A DNA stretch of 22,802 nt from Bacteroidia bacterium. Lineage in GTDB: Bacteria > Bacteroidota > Bacteroidia > NS11-12g > UBA955. Under the pieces are notes generated by a model. That model made no database searches and had not been told where the DNA came from. It saw nothing but the letters and a program-made list of their open reading frames with translations. Shown here one piece after another: positions 1 to 7,817 of this stretch; within the stretch, counting starts at the first letter, position 1, and every line of letters begins with the position of its first letter. Made by a program: the position numbers and the translations under genes. The stretch lies in NCBI GenBank assembly GCA_023228875.1, contig JALOAG010000015.1, positions 1-22,802 on the forward strand, read 5' to 3'.

Positions 1-1595
1 AGGATATCATTGCAACTGATGGTGATGTTAAGGCAATCCTAAAAGATGATGAGCAAGTTTTGTTCACAGGCTATATTTCAACTAACTTTAGTTGGACAAT
101 TACCCAAAGAGGAAAGCAAGCTTTAGAAATAACAATTGAAGATATTGGCTCTCGATTATTAGGAAAATCTTTTATCAAAAATGGTAGACACTTGTTCAAC
201 TGTAAAGCAGATGAAGCGATCTTACAAATCTGTAATGTTGCCAACATTGTTGTCAGTGATAAAAACTATCCATTAAATCATAAGATCACTAAGTTAGTTG
301 ATAGCTCTGTTACCTGTAAAGAACTTTTAGAAAAGTTGGTTTATGAATTAGGCTATGTTTATTATTTTGATGAGTTAGGCCACCTTAGGCTTTTTGAAAT
401 TAATTGCTCCAACTTTGCGGACCTTCCAATTTTAGACAAAGATGATTTGTATGTTGTTGGAGGAAAAGCAATCTCACTTAATAAAAAGATACGTAGCTAT
501 AAAAGTGCCAGAGTCTCTTTTAAGCAATTAGGGACTGCTAGTAATTATCTAGTTTATCGCAACACTACCGGGCAATCAGAAACTTATCCATACTGTAATT
601 TCAACCTAGAAGGAAATCATTATTTTGATGGAGTTGAGTTTTATACATTACAGCAATGGATAGAAAATCAAATAGATACCTTTGGCAACTCTCCTTTAAT
701 CGAAGCCTGCAATGCATCCAGTGAATCTTCTATAGTTGGCAGTAATGAAATAATATCAATTTCGAATATCACAGTCGACTTTGTCGCCCAAAGTGGAAGT
801 ATTAGTTGCAACATAACCAAAGCCGGTGGTCCATATTTACAAATAGAAGCTCACAATAGTTCACAGTTGCCCTACTATATAACAAAGATGGATGCCTATG
901 CAGATATCATTTTTGTCAAAGACTTAAACATACTTAGAACTGCAGATGTTATTGAAGGAGATGAAAGTTCAGACAACTTAATAAGCGAAGAACTTGAGTT
1001 TGTTCACAGTAGAGCTTTGGCACAAGAACATGCCAACAGACTATGCCAGTACCATCGATATGCAAATTCACAATACACTTTTTACTCCAAAAGAGATCTT
1101 GATTTAGGTTCCATAGTAAAAGTAATTGATAATGCATTTAGTAATCTAAACGTAAACGTCTTACTGGTTGCAAAAACTTACACAGATGAAAGTGCCATAA
1201 TTAAATATTCTGCAGTTGGGATTTCACAATTTGATTTAAATGCCTCTGTCCATTCTCAAAGTATTAATAAAGGCCAAAGCGACTTTATGGGCCAAAAAGG
1301 TCCTGCCGGAGAAGATGCTTTAATTCTTCAAGTTATTTCAAGCTTTGGGACTGTTTTTAGGATGAGTGAACCCTTCGAAACTACACTAAGAGTCCAAGTA
1401 TTAAAAGGTGGCAATGACATAACAGACAGCTTCTCAGATTCTGATTTTAGATGGTATAGAACTTCCTCTGATTCACATTCAGATGCGTTATGGAATAGCA
1501 AACAACAGTCTAAAGGCACTAAAGAACTAGTAATTACACAAAATGATGTAACCGAGAAAAGTACTTTTTTCTGTGAACTTATAAAGGAAACATAA
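1..1595 (+). CDS. Phage tail hub/tip protein, 5' end outside the window
   Basis: The reading frame is open from base 3, so the gene begins upstream of the window; the in-frame TTG at 60 is not a convincing start. The visible part is about 530 residues. Its first half has the look of tail hub or tail-associated proteins: a segment ending in SRLLGKSF, then a CKELLEKL..ELG helix followed by YYFDELGHLRLFEI. Near the C-terminus a short collagen-like GQKGPAGED linker leads into a roughly 90-residue beta-rich domain ending in STFFCEL, which resembles the next protein (1597-1905). It probably sits at the tail tip and carries an exposed Ig-like module. The downstream gene starts one base after its stop, so translation is likely coupled. 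The family assignment rests on architecture and neighbours, not on a recognised signature. Confidence 0.7.
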   Translation, partial: DIIATDGDVKAILKDDEQVLFTGYISTNFSWTITQRGKQALEITIEDIGSRLLGKSFIKNGRHLFNCKADEAILQICNVANIVVSDKNYPLNHKITKLVDSSVTCKELLEKLVYELGYVYYFDELGHLRLFEINCSNFADLPILDKDDLYVVGGKAISLNKKIRSYKSARVSFKQLGTASNYLVYRNTTGQSETYPYCNFNLEGNHYFDGVEFYTLQQWIENQIDTFGNSPLIEACNASSESSIVGSNEIISISNITVDFVAQSGSISCNITKAGGPYLQIEAHNSSQLPYYITKMDAYADIIFVKDLNILRTADVIEGDESSDNLISEELEFVHSRALAQEHANRLCQYHRYANSQYTFYSKRDLDLGSIVKVIDNAFSNLNVNVLLVAKTYTDESAIIKYSAVGISQFDLNASVHSQSINKGQSDFMGQKGPAGEDALILQVISSFGTVFRMSEPFETTLRVQVLKGGNDITDSFSDSDFRWYRTSSDSHSDALWNSKQQSKGTKELVITQNDVTEKSTFFCELIKET

Positions 1596-1596
1596 A

Positions 1597-1905
1597 ATGG
1601 CAGCCCTTGTTGGACAAATTACAATAATGGATTTTAACGATCCTATTCAGTTAATTATTGAATCTTCTGGTGGAGCAGTTTTCAAAAATGGAATTGGCCA
1701 CAGCAGTCTTGTTGCCAAGCTTTTTCAAAACAACAAAGAAATAGATGAATCAGGAACTAAATATAACTATAGCTGGAAAGTTTTAGATAAAGATGGAAAC
1801 TTACGCACCTTTGCCGATGGTAGTCCTTTCAAAGTTGGTAAGACAATATCCGTTGGTATTGATGATGTTGAAGGAAAGTCAACTTTTGTTTGTTCTATCA
1901 GTTAA
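1597..1905 (+). CDS. Small Ig-like phage tail protein
   Basis: This is a 102-residue protein with no signal peptide or membrane segment. ATG follows the upstream TAA by one base, and the AAAGGAAA run inside the end of the upstream gene can serve as ribosome-binding site. From residue 25 on, the pattern (GAVFKNG, a hydrophobic strand, YSWKVLDKDGN, then DDVEGKSTFVCSIS) parallels the last 90 residues of the preceding tail protein (GTVFRMS, FRWYRTSSD, NDVTEKSTFFCEL). I read both as the same Ig-like fold. Its position between the tail hub and the fibre suggests a structural or decoration role at the tail tip. The exact role is unknown. Confidence 0.65.
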   Translation: MAALVGQITIMDFNDPIQLIIESSGGAVFKNGIGHSSLVAKLFQNNKEIDESGTKYNYSWKVLDKDGNLRTFADGSPFKVGKTISVGIDDVEGKSTFVCSIS

Positions 1906-1920
1906 AGAAGGAGATAACAA

Positions 1921-4014
1921 ATGGCTATTAGTACTGGCCAATTAACAATTACCCATATTCTAGACGGCTCATTTTATGAAGAGCAATTTGCTTCAAGTTC
2001 ATCTCACACTGATGCTCCTATTGAAGGTTGGTCTTTTACTGTGCCTGAAGAACAATCAGATCATTATGTATGGAAACGTACCAGAAAAATAAATGCAGAT
2101 GGAACATTTGAATCATGGACAGAGCCAATAAGGATAACAGGCCTTGCTGGAGAAAGAGGAGAGCCAGGACCTAGTGGAACTCCTGGAGCGATTGGTGTAA
2201 ACATTGATAGCTCCACTATCATTGTCTCGGGCTTTGACTCTGAAGGAGAATTTGGTTATCCCACAGGCATTATCTATTTAGGTACTTCATGCTACCTATT
2301 AGATGAAACGTCTTATACTGTCACTACCTCCGGCCAAGGTTATATTTTAGCCAATGCTTCAGGCTTAATTAGGTTTGCCAAATTAGAAGCAGAAACTTCT
2401 TTAAATACATCTTCAAAAAGAATGGTCTGGCGAGATTTCAATTCAAATGTTGAAATTACAAGTGATGTAGTTATAGGTCGGTTTTTAGTTGAAGATCTAA
2501 TCATAACTAATGCAGAAATCACCCCTGCTATGAGTTTAGAGCAATTTGTACGTTCTCAGTTTATGGAAATTCTTAGAAATTCTAATGCTGATAGTGCACA
2601 GCTTCAAGCATTGGCCGAAGCTATGAATATAGATAAAATTTTCCAATCGATTGTTGCAATGGAAGCCTTTATTAAAAATCTTTGGGTATCGAGACTTGAA
2701 TCAGAGCAATACACTGTTGACCCCAACGGTTATCCAGATACAGGTTTTCATCTTGATGGTATTACAGGAGTTGCTAAGATTGCTTCTTTAATGGCAAAAA
2801 ACGCTGATGTTTTTGGTCGGTTTAATTCTGATGGGTTTAGAACAATTGATAAAGTAACAGGGACCACAATCCCATCTACTTCTATCGATCCAACTATTTT
2901 TAAATACTCAGAAATGTGTGAACTAATACCAGCAACCGATAGTAGATCAAGTATATCCGGAACAATAGAAGACTACACTTTTAATCTAGCAACTCGTAGA
3001 AATAATCAGAGAGTACTACTTCACTCTTTGGGAAGTGCATCAGCTAATGTAAGTCCTGCAGGTGGTTTTAGTGACCCTAAAATTTTAAATAGGATAACTC
3101 CCATCTGGTTGTTTGGCAGTCTCTTTAGAGTTGAATGGAGTCTTAGTTATACGAATAACTTCGCTCAACGCAGACTCTGGAGAAGCAAAACTGGACAAAC
3201 TGCAAAGCAGATGGAGCAAGACTTAGATTATCGGGAAAATATTGGTACCTCAGATGAACCTTCTTATATATACCCTGAAAAAAGTGAAGGGGAACTTTGG
3301 TTTTCTGGTAAAGGTAGCGGAGAATATGCGGGTAGCTATTCAATTAATAGTACAAGACCTGATTTTACAATTTGGGTGCGTAACGGGGGACTTTGGGGAA
3401 GTGGGACAGCAACATGTAAATACCTAAGAGTTCTAACTAACCAAACTTTTAACGGTCTGGTCTTAACTGATGATAATAACTCTTATAAGTTTGTCGCCTT
3501 TCAACCCGATGCTTATTATCTTTCATCCTCAAAACCTTTTGAAATTGATTCTATTAATCAAGACTCACCTACTCTAAAAAAATATTGTTCAGGTAGTGAC
3601 TTTTATGATTTGTTTTCTAATGTTCCTGTTGGTACAAACTCTGCTGCAACTGGAGAGATTAAAATTAATGGTAAAAATTACGCAGTCTCAAGATTAAGAA
3701 AAGATGCAGATCGGATAGTGTTTTTCACCGGAACTGAAGAAGTGTTTGTAAGCAAATTTATTAATGGGACAAGCAGTGGTGTTTATACAGAGTTAAAAAT
3801 CATAAATGAAGTTGTTTTAGGAGCTATGGATGGAGGTATTGAGTCTATGTGGATAGTTCCTTGGCTTCATGCCACTTATGATATTGGACAAACTCTAAAA
3901 CGATTCAGATCAATGTATCTATCCAATGAACTTATATCTGGTTCTATTCAAACAGGTCCAATTAACGCTTCAACGATAAATGCCGACACCGTATATGGGG
4001 CGGTTTTTAATTAA
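1921..4014 (+). CDS. Phage tail fibre protein with collagen-like motif
   Basis: This 697-residue protein is preceded by a good AAGGAG ribosome-binding site. An N-terminal beta domain (residues 1-73, with YVWKRTRKINADGT and SWTEPIRITG) leads into six Gly-X-Y triplets at residues 74-92, an arrangement typical of siphophage tail fibres and minor tail proteins. A helical stretch follows around residues 195-255, probably a trimeric stalk. A long beta-rich, Ser/Thr/Asn-rich region ends near IGQTLKRFRSMYLSNELISG, a repeat-like cap often seen at fibre ends. It probably attaches to the hub by its N-terminus and displays a receptor-binding region. The stop overlaps the next start (TAATG). No chaperone-type autoprotease motif was seen. 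Confidence 0.78.
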   Translation: MAISTGQLTITHILDGSFYEEQFASSSSHTDAPIEGWSFTVPEEQSDHYVWKRTRKINADGTFESWTEPIRITGLAGERGEPGPSGTPGAIGVNIDSSTIIVSGFDSEGEFGYPTGIIYLGTSCYLLDETSYTVTTSGQGYILANASGLIRFAKLEAETSLNTSSKRMVWRDFNSNVEITSDVVIGRFLVEDLIITNAEITPAMSLEQFVRSQFMEILRNSNADSAQLQALAEAMNIDKIFQSIVAMEAFIKNLWVSRLESEQYTVDPNGYPDTGFHLDGITGVAKIASLMAKNADVFGRFNSDGFRTIDKVTGTTIPSTSIDPTIFKYSEMCELIPATDSRSSISGTIEDYTFNLATRRNNQRVLLHSLGSASANVSPAGGFSDPKILNRITPIWLFGSLFRVEWSLSYTNNFAQRRLWRSKTGQTAKQMEQDLDYRENIGTSDEPSYIYPEKSEGELWFSGKGSGEYAGSYSINSTRPDFTIWVRNGGLWGSGTATCKYLRVLTNQTFNGLVLTDDNNSYKFVAFQPDAYYLSSSKPFEIDSINQDSPTLKKYCSGSDFYDLFSNVPVGTNSAATGEIKINGKNYAVSRLRKDADRIVFFTGTEEVFVSKFINGTSSGVYTELKIINEVVLGAMDGGIESMWIVPWLHATYDIGQTLKRFRSMYLSNELISGSIQTGPINASTINADTVYGAVFN

Positions 4015-4700
4015 TGAGTGTAGCTAAAGATTTAATAAAATTTTCAAACCTAGCTGGTGGAGTTGCTTGGACATTATCAGGGGATGGAGCTTTTGTTCCT
4101 CCCCTACCTACACAAAACTCTTGGAGTTCTTGGCGCAATTGGTATATTTACTCTCCCTGTTTTATAGCCACTACTTATGCAACCTATAGATTTTTAAATC
4201 AGCCAAAAATGGAAATTGCTTATTATTACGCAACAAGTTTTAGCTCTGGTTGGACACACGTTGCAACAAGAACAATAGAAGGTAACTCCGGTAAAAGAGA
4301 GTCAGTGTTTGGCCATAATGTAGAAGTAGGTCAACAACACTCAAGTGCTACTAATGGTGGCAGTGGATCTGTTTATTTTGACTTTGTTCATGGCAATAAC
4401 CATTTATGGCTTTTGAGAGTCAGAAAATATAGAAATAAAGACTGGGGATGGGGCCAATTAAGAATAGCAAACATGGGTTATATGGGTGAGCAAAGATATA
4501 ACGACTATTTTAAAGGTAAACTGATTAGAGCAACACCTAAAACAGCTTTGTCATCTAGTACAACCCTAACTTCAAACTCAGTTGCTATTTATAATACTGG
4601 TACAAACCTTCAGCCTTCAGATGTTTCAGCTTATTTGAATCCAGAGCTTTCTAAAGGTTCACCTATTTTATCCGGTCAAGATTGGCGATTATTAACTTAA
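4014..4700 (+). CDS. Putative phage receptor-end or fibre-associated protein
   Basis: This is a 228-residue protein starting in a TAATG overlap with the fibre gene, so it belongs to the same tail operon. It is rich in aromatic residues, Gly, Ser and Thr (NSWSSWRNWYIYSPCF, NKDWGWGQLRIANMGYMG), with predicted beta structure and no transmembrane segment. This fits a distal fibre or adhesin subunit that contacts the host surface. I do not recognise a family. No reverse transcriptase or template repeat is in the window to suggest diversity generation. Confidence 0.55.
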   Translation: MSVAKDLIKFSNLAGGVAWTLSGDGAFVPPLPTQNSWSSWRNWYIYSPCFIATTYATYRFLNQPKMEIAYYYATSFSSGWTHVATRTIEGNSGKRESVFGHNVEVGQQHSSATNGGSGSVYFDFVHGNNHLWLLRVRKYRNKDWGWGQLRIANMGYMGEQRYNDYFKGKLIRATPKTALSSSTTLTSNSVAIYNTGTNLQPSDVSAYLNPELSKGSPILSGQDWRLLT

Positions 4701-4715
4701 AAAGGAATCAAGCTT

Positions 4716-5090
4716 ATGGCACTTAAAATGCTCTTAAAAAAAGAACACAATCATCTACATTATGATTTTCCTGATGCATATTGGAGAATTGAAGATGTTA
4801 ACTTTGGAAACTTAGATGGCAACACTATAGTTGTATTCAAATTGGCAGCTTATCCTAATAGAGAGTCTGCTCAAATGTTAAATCAAGAGGTGGGTAGTAT
4901 TTCAGCTTTTGGAAGTCCTGCAAATACACTAATAAACAATATACTCTATGGATGGGTTGCTAGTTTCAGGGCTGATACAATATTTACTGATGGAATTCCA
5001 CTTTTAGAAAGTGAACAAAGAGCTATATTATATCCTTTTGTTAAAGAATATTTGAATTTAATTGATGCGGTTGATGTGTTGGAAGATTGA
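4716..5090 (+). CDS. Hypothetical protein, last gene of the tail operon
   Basis: This is a 124-residue protein whose ATG follows an AAAAAGGAATC ribosome-binding site, 15 bases after the preceding stop. The N-terminus is basic with a His-rich stretch (KKEHNHLHYDFPDAYWRIEDV), followed by two mixed alpha/beta halves and an acidic C-terminus. There is no signal peptide or membrane helix. Small proteins of this size after the last fibre gene are often fibre assembly factors or phage-specific accessory proteins. No homology is recognisable to me, so the function stays open. Confidence 0.5.
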   Translation: MALKMLLKKEHNHLHYDFPDAYWRIEDVNFGNLDGNTIVVFKLAAYPNRESAQMLNQEVGSISAFGSPANTLINNILYGWVASFRADTIFTDGIPLLESEQRAILYPFVKEYLNLIDAVDVLED

Positions 5091-5401
5091 TTAAGTAATT
5101 AATGATAAATGCTCTAACGTCAAATCATTATTTGCATGTTCATTATACACCTAACTTAATTTGTTTTATTTTTCCGATTAAACGGAAAACATGTAAAAGA
5201 TTTTGTAAACATATACTTTTAAATACTGGAGTGAAAGATATGACATACAAAATTATAATTAACATCTTTTCTAATTAATCTTTGTGTCCAACACATGTGG
5301 CTAAGTTGTGAGCAGAGGCTTAAAAACTAATAAGCCTATCAAGATCTGCTTTAAAGTTTCAAAATCTTTCTACTCACTTTAAAGGCATCGAGGAGTTTTT
5401 G
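5091..5401. other. Intergenic gap between convergent tail operon and cargo gene
   Basis: This 311-base AT-rich gap holds no convincing gene. It contains a small hairpin at 5170-5189 (TTTTCCG arms, six-base loop), a nested inverted repeat at 5311-5350, and two copies of the palindrome CTTTAAAG at 5349-5356 and 5377-5384. None is followed by a clear U-tract, so a standard intrinsic terminator cannot be claimed, although transcripts from both sides must end here. Confidence 0.5.
5311..5350. repeat. Nested inverted repeat, possible transcription-stopping hairpin
   Basis: An inner stem AGGCTTA (5316-5322) pairs perfectly with TAAGCCT (5331-5337) across an eight-base loop. Outer arms AGCAGA (5311-5316) and TCTGCT (5345-5350) are also complementary. 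The hairpin lies between two convergent transcription units. It lacks a T-run on either strand, so termination is only an inference. Confidence 0.4.
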
Positions 5402-6307
5402 TTAATTATTTCGACCAAAATACTCTTTGCCAAGCTGCCAAATATACTTATCAAGTTCCTTGAGATTGTAGTTATCTAGTCTATAGAAGCTTCGGAAATC
5501 TTCCAATATCGAATTAAAGTGAGTATAATCCTTCAAATTTTCATTATTAAAATCAGCGAAATTATCAACTCTCCGGTAATAACGTAACACCTTATCCACA
5601 TAGCTATCATAAATAGGATAGCTACGTGGTTTATGATGACTGCAATACTTCGACGCAAATGAATAGAAGTTTAATACTCTATCGCCCATATCAACTCTCT
5701 TTATGTCATCCACCAAAGTTAAATCTTCATTGCTAAGACGCTCATCAATATTTAATGACAGGATATGTTTTGCAACGGGGAAAACCTTAAAGATGTTGGT
5801 GCTATAAAAATCATTAAGAACGGACACCTTAAGAAGAATATCTGAAATATTATCGTTATTAGGGCTAAGCTCCAAGAACAACAAATTAAGAGCACCCTCT
5901 TGCAAACGATAATCTTCAAGATCTTGCCAATTTGCAAGATACATTTCAACCTGTTCAACTGATGGAGGCGGAAGTACTAGCTCTGTTTCCGTTACCTCAA
6001 TGACAGACTCACTTTCAAGGAATCGTCTAAATCTTCGCAAATGAGCTATATAGTTAGCTATATTTGCTTCTGCATTTCCGTTAGATTGTTGACGTAAAAT
6101 ATGTAGTAAAGCGTCTTTACTAAGAGTTTCAAAGTTATCAGAAAAGACAACATCCCAAAAGGAATCGGCTCCCTGCTTGCGCCAAATATAAAAAGCATTA
6201 GTTAAAGAAGTAGCAATCGTATTTGGGGATAAGTTCTGTCTATTCAAGTATTTCTCATAGGCTGCTCTTACATCATCTAAAGTGCGTTTCTTAATATCTT
6301 CAATCAT
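5402..6307 (-). CDS. Unknown cytoplasmic protein, phage-end cargo gene
   Basis: This is a 301-residue protein if started at the ATG at 6307, which has a perfect AGGAG (6315-6319) seven bases upstream. A TTG at 6355 would add 16 residues but has no such site. Residues 1-100 are helical and Arg-rich (LSPNTIATSLTNAFYIW, NYIAHLRRFRRFL) and faintly recall the SAM-like core-binding domain of tyrosine recombinases, but no catalytic Arg/His/Tyr domain follows. The second half carries striking motifs: LNDFYSTNIFKVFPVAKHI (163-181), then YCSHHKP (221-227) and YPIYDSYV (230-237), ending in a conserved-looking helix DKYIWQLGKEYF. I have the impression of a widespread but unnamed family. Its inverted orientation at the end of a tail operon is the usual place for superinfection-exclusion or conversion genes. 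Confidence 0.7.
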   Translation of the reverse strand: MIEDIKKRTLDDVRAAYEKYLNRQNLSPNTIATSLTNAFYIWRKQGADSFWDVVFSDNFETLSKDALLHILRQQSNGNAEANIANYIAHLRRFRRFLESESVIEVTETELVLPPPSVEQVEMYLANWQDLEDYRLQEGALNLLFLELSPNNDNISDILLKVSVLNDFYSTNIFKVFPVAKHILSLNIDERLSNEDLTLVDDIKRVDMGDRVLNFYSFASKYCSHHKPRSYPIYDSYVDKVLRYYRRVDNFADFNNENLKDYTHFNSILEDFRSFYRLDNYNLKELDKYIWQLGKEYFGRNN

Positions 6308-6394
6308 TTCTTTTCTCCTTTCTGGTAAAGTTTTATATCCTAACAGCTTTCCCAATTCGGTTTCATAAAGGTTTTTTAGTCATTAACAACTTCC

Positions 6395-6426
6395 TTCAGG
6401 GTTCTATCAAATGATAGCCTTCTGAA
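6395..6426. repeat. 32-bp imperfect palindrome
   Basis: The core CTATCA-AA-TGATAG (6404-6417) is a perfect six-base inverted repeat around AA. Outer arms TTCAG (6395-6399) and CTGAA (6422-6426) are also complementary, giving 11 of 15 paired positions per arm. It could be an operator for a dimeric regulator or a recombinase site; the sequence alone does not decide. Confidence 0.5.
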
Positions 6427-6431
6427 TCCCT

Positions 6432-6461
6432 TAATGTAAATGACTTACACAACCTACATTA
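6432..6461. repeat. Inverted repeat TAATGTA/TACATTA
   Basis: TAATGTA (6432-6438) and TACATTA (6455-6461) are perfect inverted copies 16 bases apart. A smaller hairpin TGTAA-ATGAC-TTACA (6435-6449) overlaps the left arm. The spacing would suit two operator half-sites on roughly the same DNA face. Confidence 0.4.
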
Positions 6462-6480
6462 TTGTTATTGGCTAGCTATG

Positions 6481-6502
6481 AAGCCTAAATTCTAAAAGGC
6501 TT
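6481..6502. repeat. Hairpin AAGCCT/AGGCTT
   Basis: A perfect six-base stem with a ten-base AT-rich loop. There is no T-run on either side, so it is probably not an intrinsic terminator. Confidence 0.35.
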
Positions 6503-6597
6503 GATTGAGTGCACATGCTCATTTATGTTTTTTTATACTATATTTTGATTTTCGGTAGCATAATCCAAAGCTTTTTTGCGATCTTTCGTATTTCCAA

Positions 6598-6626
6598 TTG
6601 ATCCATCAAAATGAAAAACAATAATT
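6598..6626 (+). promoter_or_regulatory. Possible sigma-70-type promoter of the recombinase cassette
   Basis: TTGATC (6598-6603) resembles a -35 box. ATAATT (6621-6626, 17-base spacer), or AATAAT one base earlier, resembles a -10 box. It lies about 65 bases before the ATG at 6691. In DNA this AT-rich such matches occur by chance, so this is only a candidate. Confidence 0.25.
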
Positions 6627-6690
6627 CCAAGGATTAATTTCTATATTTTATTCAAAGGTACGCTTTCTCGGTATTAGGCAGGAGTAAAAA

Positions 6691-7113
6691 ATGACTGATA
6701 CACAGAAACACCAAATCATTGAAATGCGTCGCCACGGATGCACATATAGACATATAGCAGAAGCTCTATCACTAAATGCAGAAACTGTGAGAAGCTACTG
6801 CACCAGAGCAATAAAGAAAGGCACTTTAGTTATTCCTGAATCGAATTCTAATTCCTTATGCAAACAATGTGGCATCCCAATTAAGCAAACACCTAAAAGA
6901 AAAAAACGCTTATTTTGCTCTGATACTTGCCGTAAAAAATGGTGGAATTCTCATCTTTATCTCGTTAGCCCATCTTCCAAAGCATTACATCATTTTACTT
7001 GTGAGGATTGTGGCAAGCCTTTTTCTGCTTATGGAAATCCAAATCGAAAGTATTGTAGTCATCAATGCTATATCAATAGCCGTTATTACCGGGAAGTGTC
7101 AGATGGACAATAA
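6691..7113 (+). CDS. HTH and double zinc-finger protein, copy 1
   Basis: This 140-residue protein starts at an ATG preceded by GGCAGGAG. Residues 5-42 form a helix-turn-helix of the sigma-region-4/transposase type (TYRHIAEALSLNAETVRSYC). Two four-cysteine zinc-binding clusters follow: C57, C60, C76, C80 (CKQCG and FCSDTC, then RKKWWNSH) and C104, C107, C122, C126 (CEDCG and YCSHQC). From memory, similar proteins sit directly before a SHOCT mini-protein and serine recombinases in gut Firmicutes, often labelled only as HTH proteins. It is probably a DNA-binding regulator or recombination accessory factor. A paralogue lies at 7386-7817. Its last 11 bases overlap the next gene. Confidence 0.8.
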   Translation: MTDTQKHQIIEMRRHGCTYRHIAEALSLNAETVRSYCTRAIKKGTLVIPESNSNSLCKQCGIPIKQTPKRKKRLFCSDTCRKKWWNSHLYLVSPSSKALHHFTCEDCGKPFSAYGNPNRKYCSHQCYINSRYYREVSDGQ

Positions 7114-7273
7114 TGTATTTAATTCTGAACTTCAATTTCAAATATCTTTGGCAATTGCTAAAAGTTTGGCAAAACAAAATCTTTTAACTGATGAGGAATT
7201 CAATAAGTTCAAAACTTTATTGCTACAAGAGTATGCTCCTCCCATAAGCCTATTAACAGAGAATATCGGTTGA
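7103..7273 (+). CDS. SHOCT-like mini-protein
   Basis: This 56-residue protein begins at ATG 7103 inside the end of the zinc-finger gene, with an 11-base overlap. An open frame extends further upstream, but that part reads as the shadow of the first gene. The sequence has a helix (FNSELQFQISLAIAKSLAKQ) followed by LLTDEEFNKFKTLLLQEY, which is the short C-terminal SHOCT-type signature (helix, then G/N-L-[IL]-[TS]-x-E-E-[FY]). SHOCT motifs are thought to mediate oligomerisation or partner binding. Translational coupling to an HTH/zinc-finger protein suggests the two proteins act together. It is too small to be an enzyme. I consider it a real gene because the same order recurs in related recombinase cassettes known to me. 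Confidence 0.75.
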   Translation: MDNNVFNSELQFQISLAIAKSLAKQNLLTDEEFNKFKTLLLQEYAPPISLLTENIG

Positions 7274-7385
7274 CTATAGAAGCAACATAAGCCATTGATA
7301 CAATACAATTCATTATTGGACAACAAGTTAAACAAATAACCCTCTGCCGATAATGATTAAAACAAACTTTTTAGAGGAGACAAAA

Positions 7386-7817
7386 ATGACTGATATTCAG
7401 AAGCATCAAATCAACGAAATGCGTCGCTACGGCTGCACATACAGGCACATAGCAGAAGCCTTATCACTAAATGCAGAAACTGTGAGAAGCTACTGTTCCA
7501 GAGCAATAAAAAAAGGCACTTTAGTTATTCCTGAATCGAATTCTAATTCTCTATGTAAACAGTGTGGCATCCCGATTAAACAAACTCCAAAAAGAAAGAA
7601 ACGCATATTTTGCTCAGATCCTTGTCGCAAGAAATGGTGGAACTCCCATACGTATCTAGTAAATCGTTCATCAAAAGCAATCTACCACTTCACTTGTAAA
7701 ACTTGTGGTAAAGGCTTTTCAGTTTATGGGGATTCAAGTCGAAAGTACTGTAGTCACGAATGCTACATAAACAATCGGTTCTACAAGGAGAGTGTTGATG
7801 ATAAAGCATTCTCATAA
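7386..7817 (+). CDS. HTH and double zinc-finger protein, copy 2
   Basis: This is a 143-residue paralogue of the protein at 6691, offset by 695 bases. The chosen ATG at 7386 has AGAGGAG a few bases upstream and matches the start of copy 1; the ATG at 7353 would add an 11-residue tail with no counterpart. The HTH and all eight zinc-ligand cysteines are conserved. Changes cluster in the N-terminal ten residues and after residue 85 (PSSKALHH versus RSSKAIYH), so DNA or partner specificity may differ. The end overlaps the start of the first recombinase, which suggests coupled translation. No SHOCT gene follows this copy. Confidence 0.8.
   Translation: MTDIQKHQINEMRRYGCTYRHIAEALSLNAETVRSYCSRAIKKGTLVIPESNSNSLCKQCGIPIKQTPKRKKRIFCSDPCRKKWWNSHTYLVNRSSKAIYHFTCKTCGKGFSVYGDSSRKYCSHECYINNRFYKESVDDKAFS

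Larger units (their letters stand above)
6308..6690. other. Divergent control region with several palindromes
   Basis: This 383-base AT-rich gap separates the divergent genes at 6307 (minus) and 6691 (plus). No gene is visible. It must hold promoters for both directions and contains at least three inverted repeats, listed separately, within 110 bases. It is also a reasonable place to look for a recombinase attachment site. Confidence 0.5.

Noticed and set aside
60..62. TTG as start of the first tail gene
   Set aside because: The frame is open to the window edge and there is no ribosome-binding site; the gene begins upstream.
4014..4700. Target gene of a diversity-generating retroelement
   Set aside because: No reverse transcriptase or template repeat is in the window, and there is no clear variable C-type lectin end.
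5170..5189. TTTTCCG/CGGAAAA hairpin as an intrinsic terminator
   Set aside because: The stem is short and AT-rich, and neither strand has a T-run after it.
5402..6307. Tyrosine recombinase or integrase
   Set aside because: The N-terminal part faintly resembles a core-binding domain, but the catalytic R-HxxR-Y set is absent.
6869..7102. N-terminal extension of the SHOCT-like gene
   Set aside because: The extra 78 residues are an out-of-frame reading of the zinc-finger gene; the ATG at 7103 fits the usual short family length.
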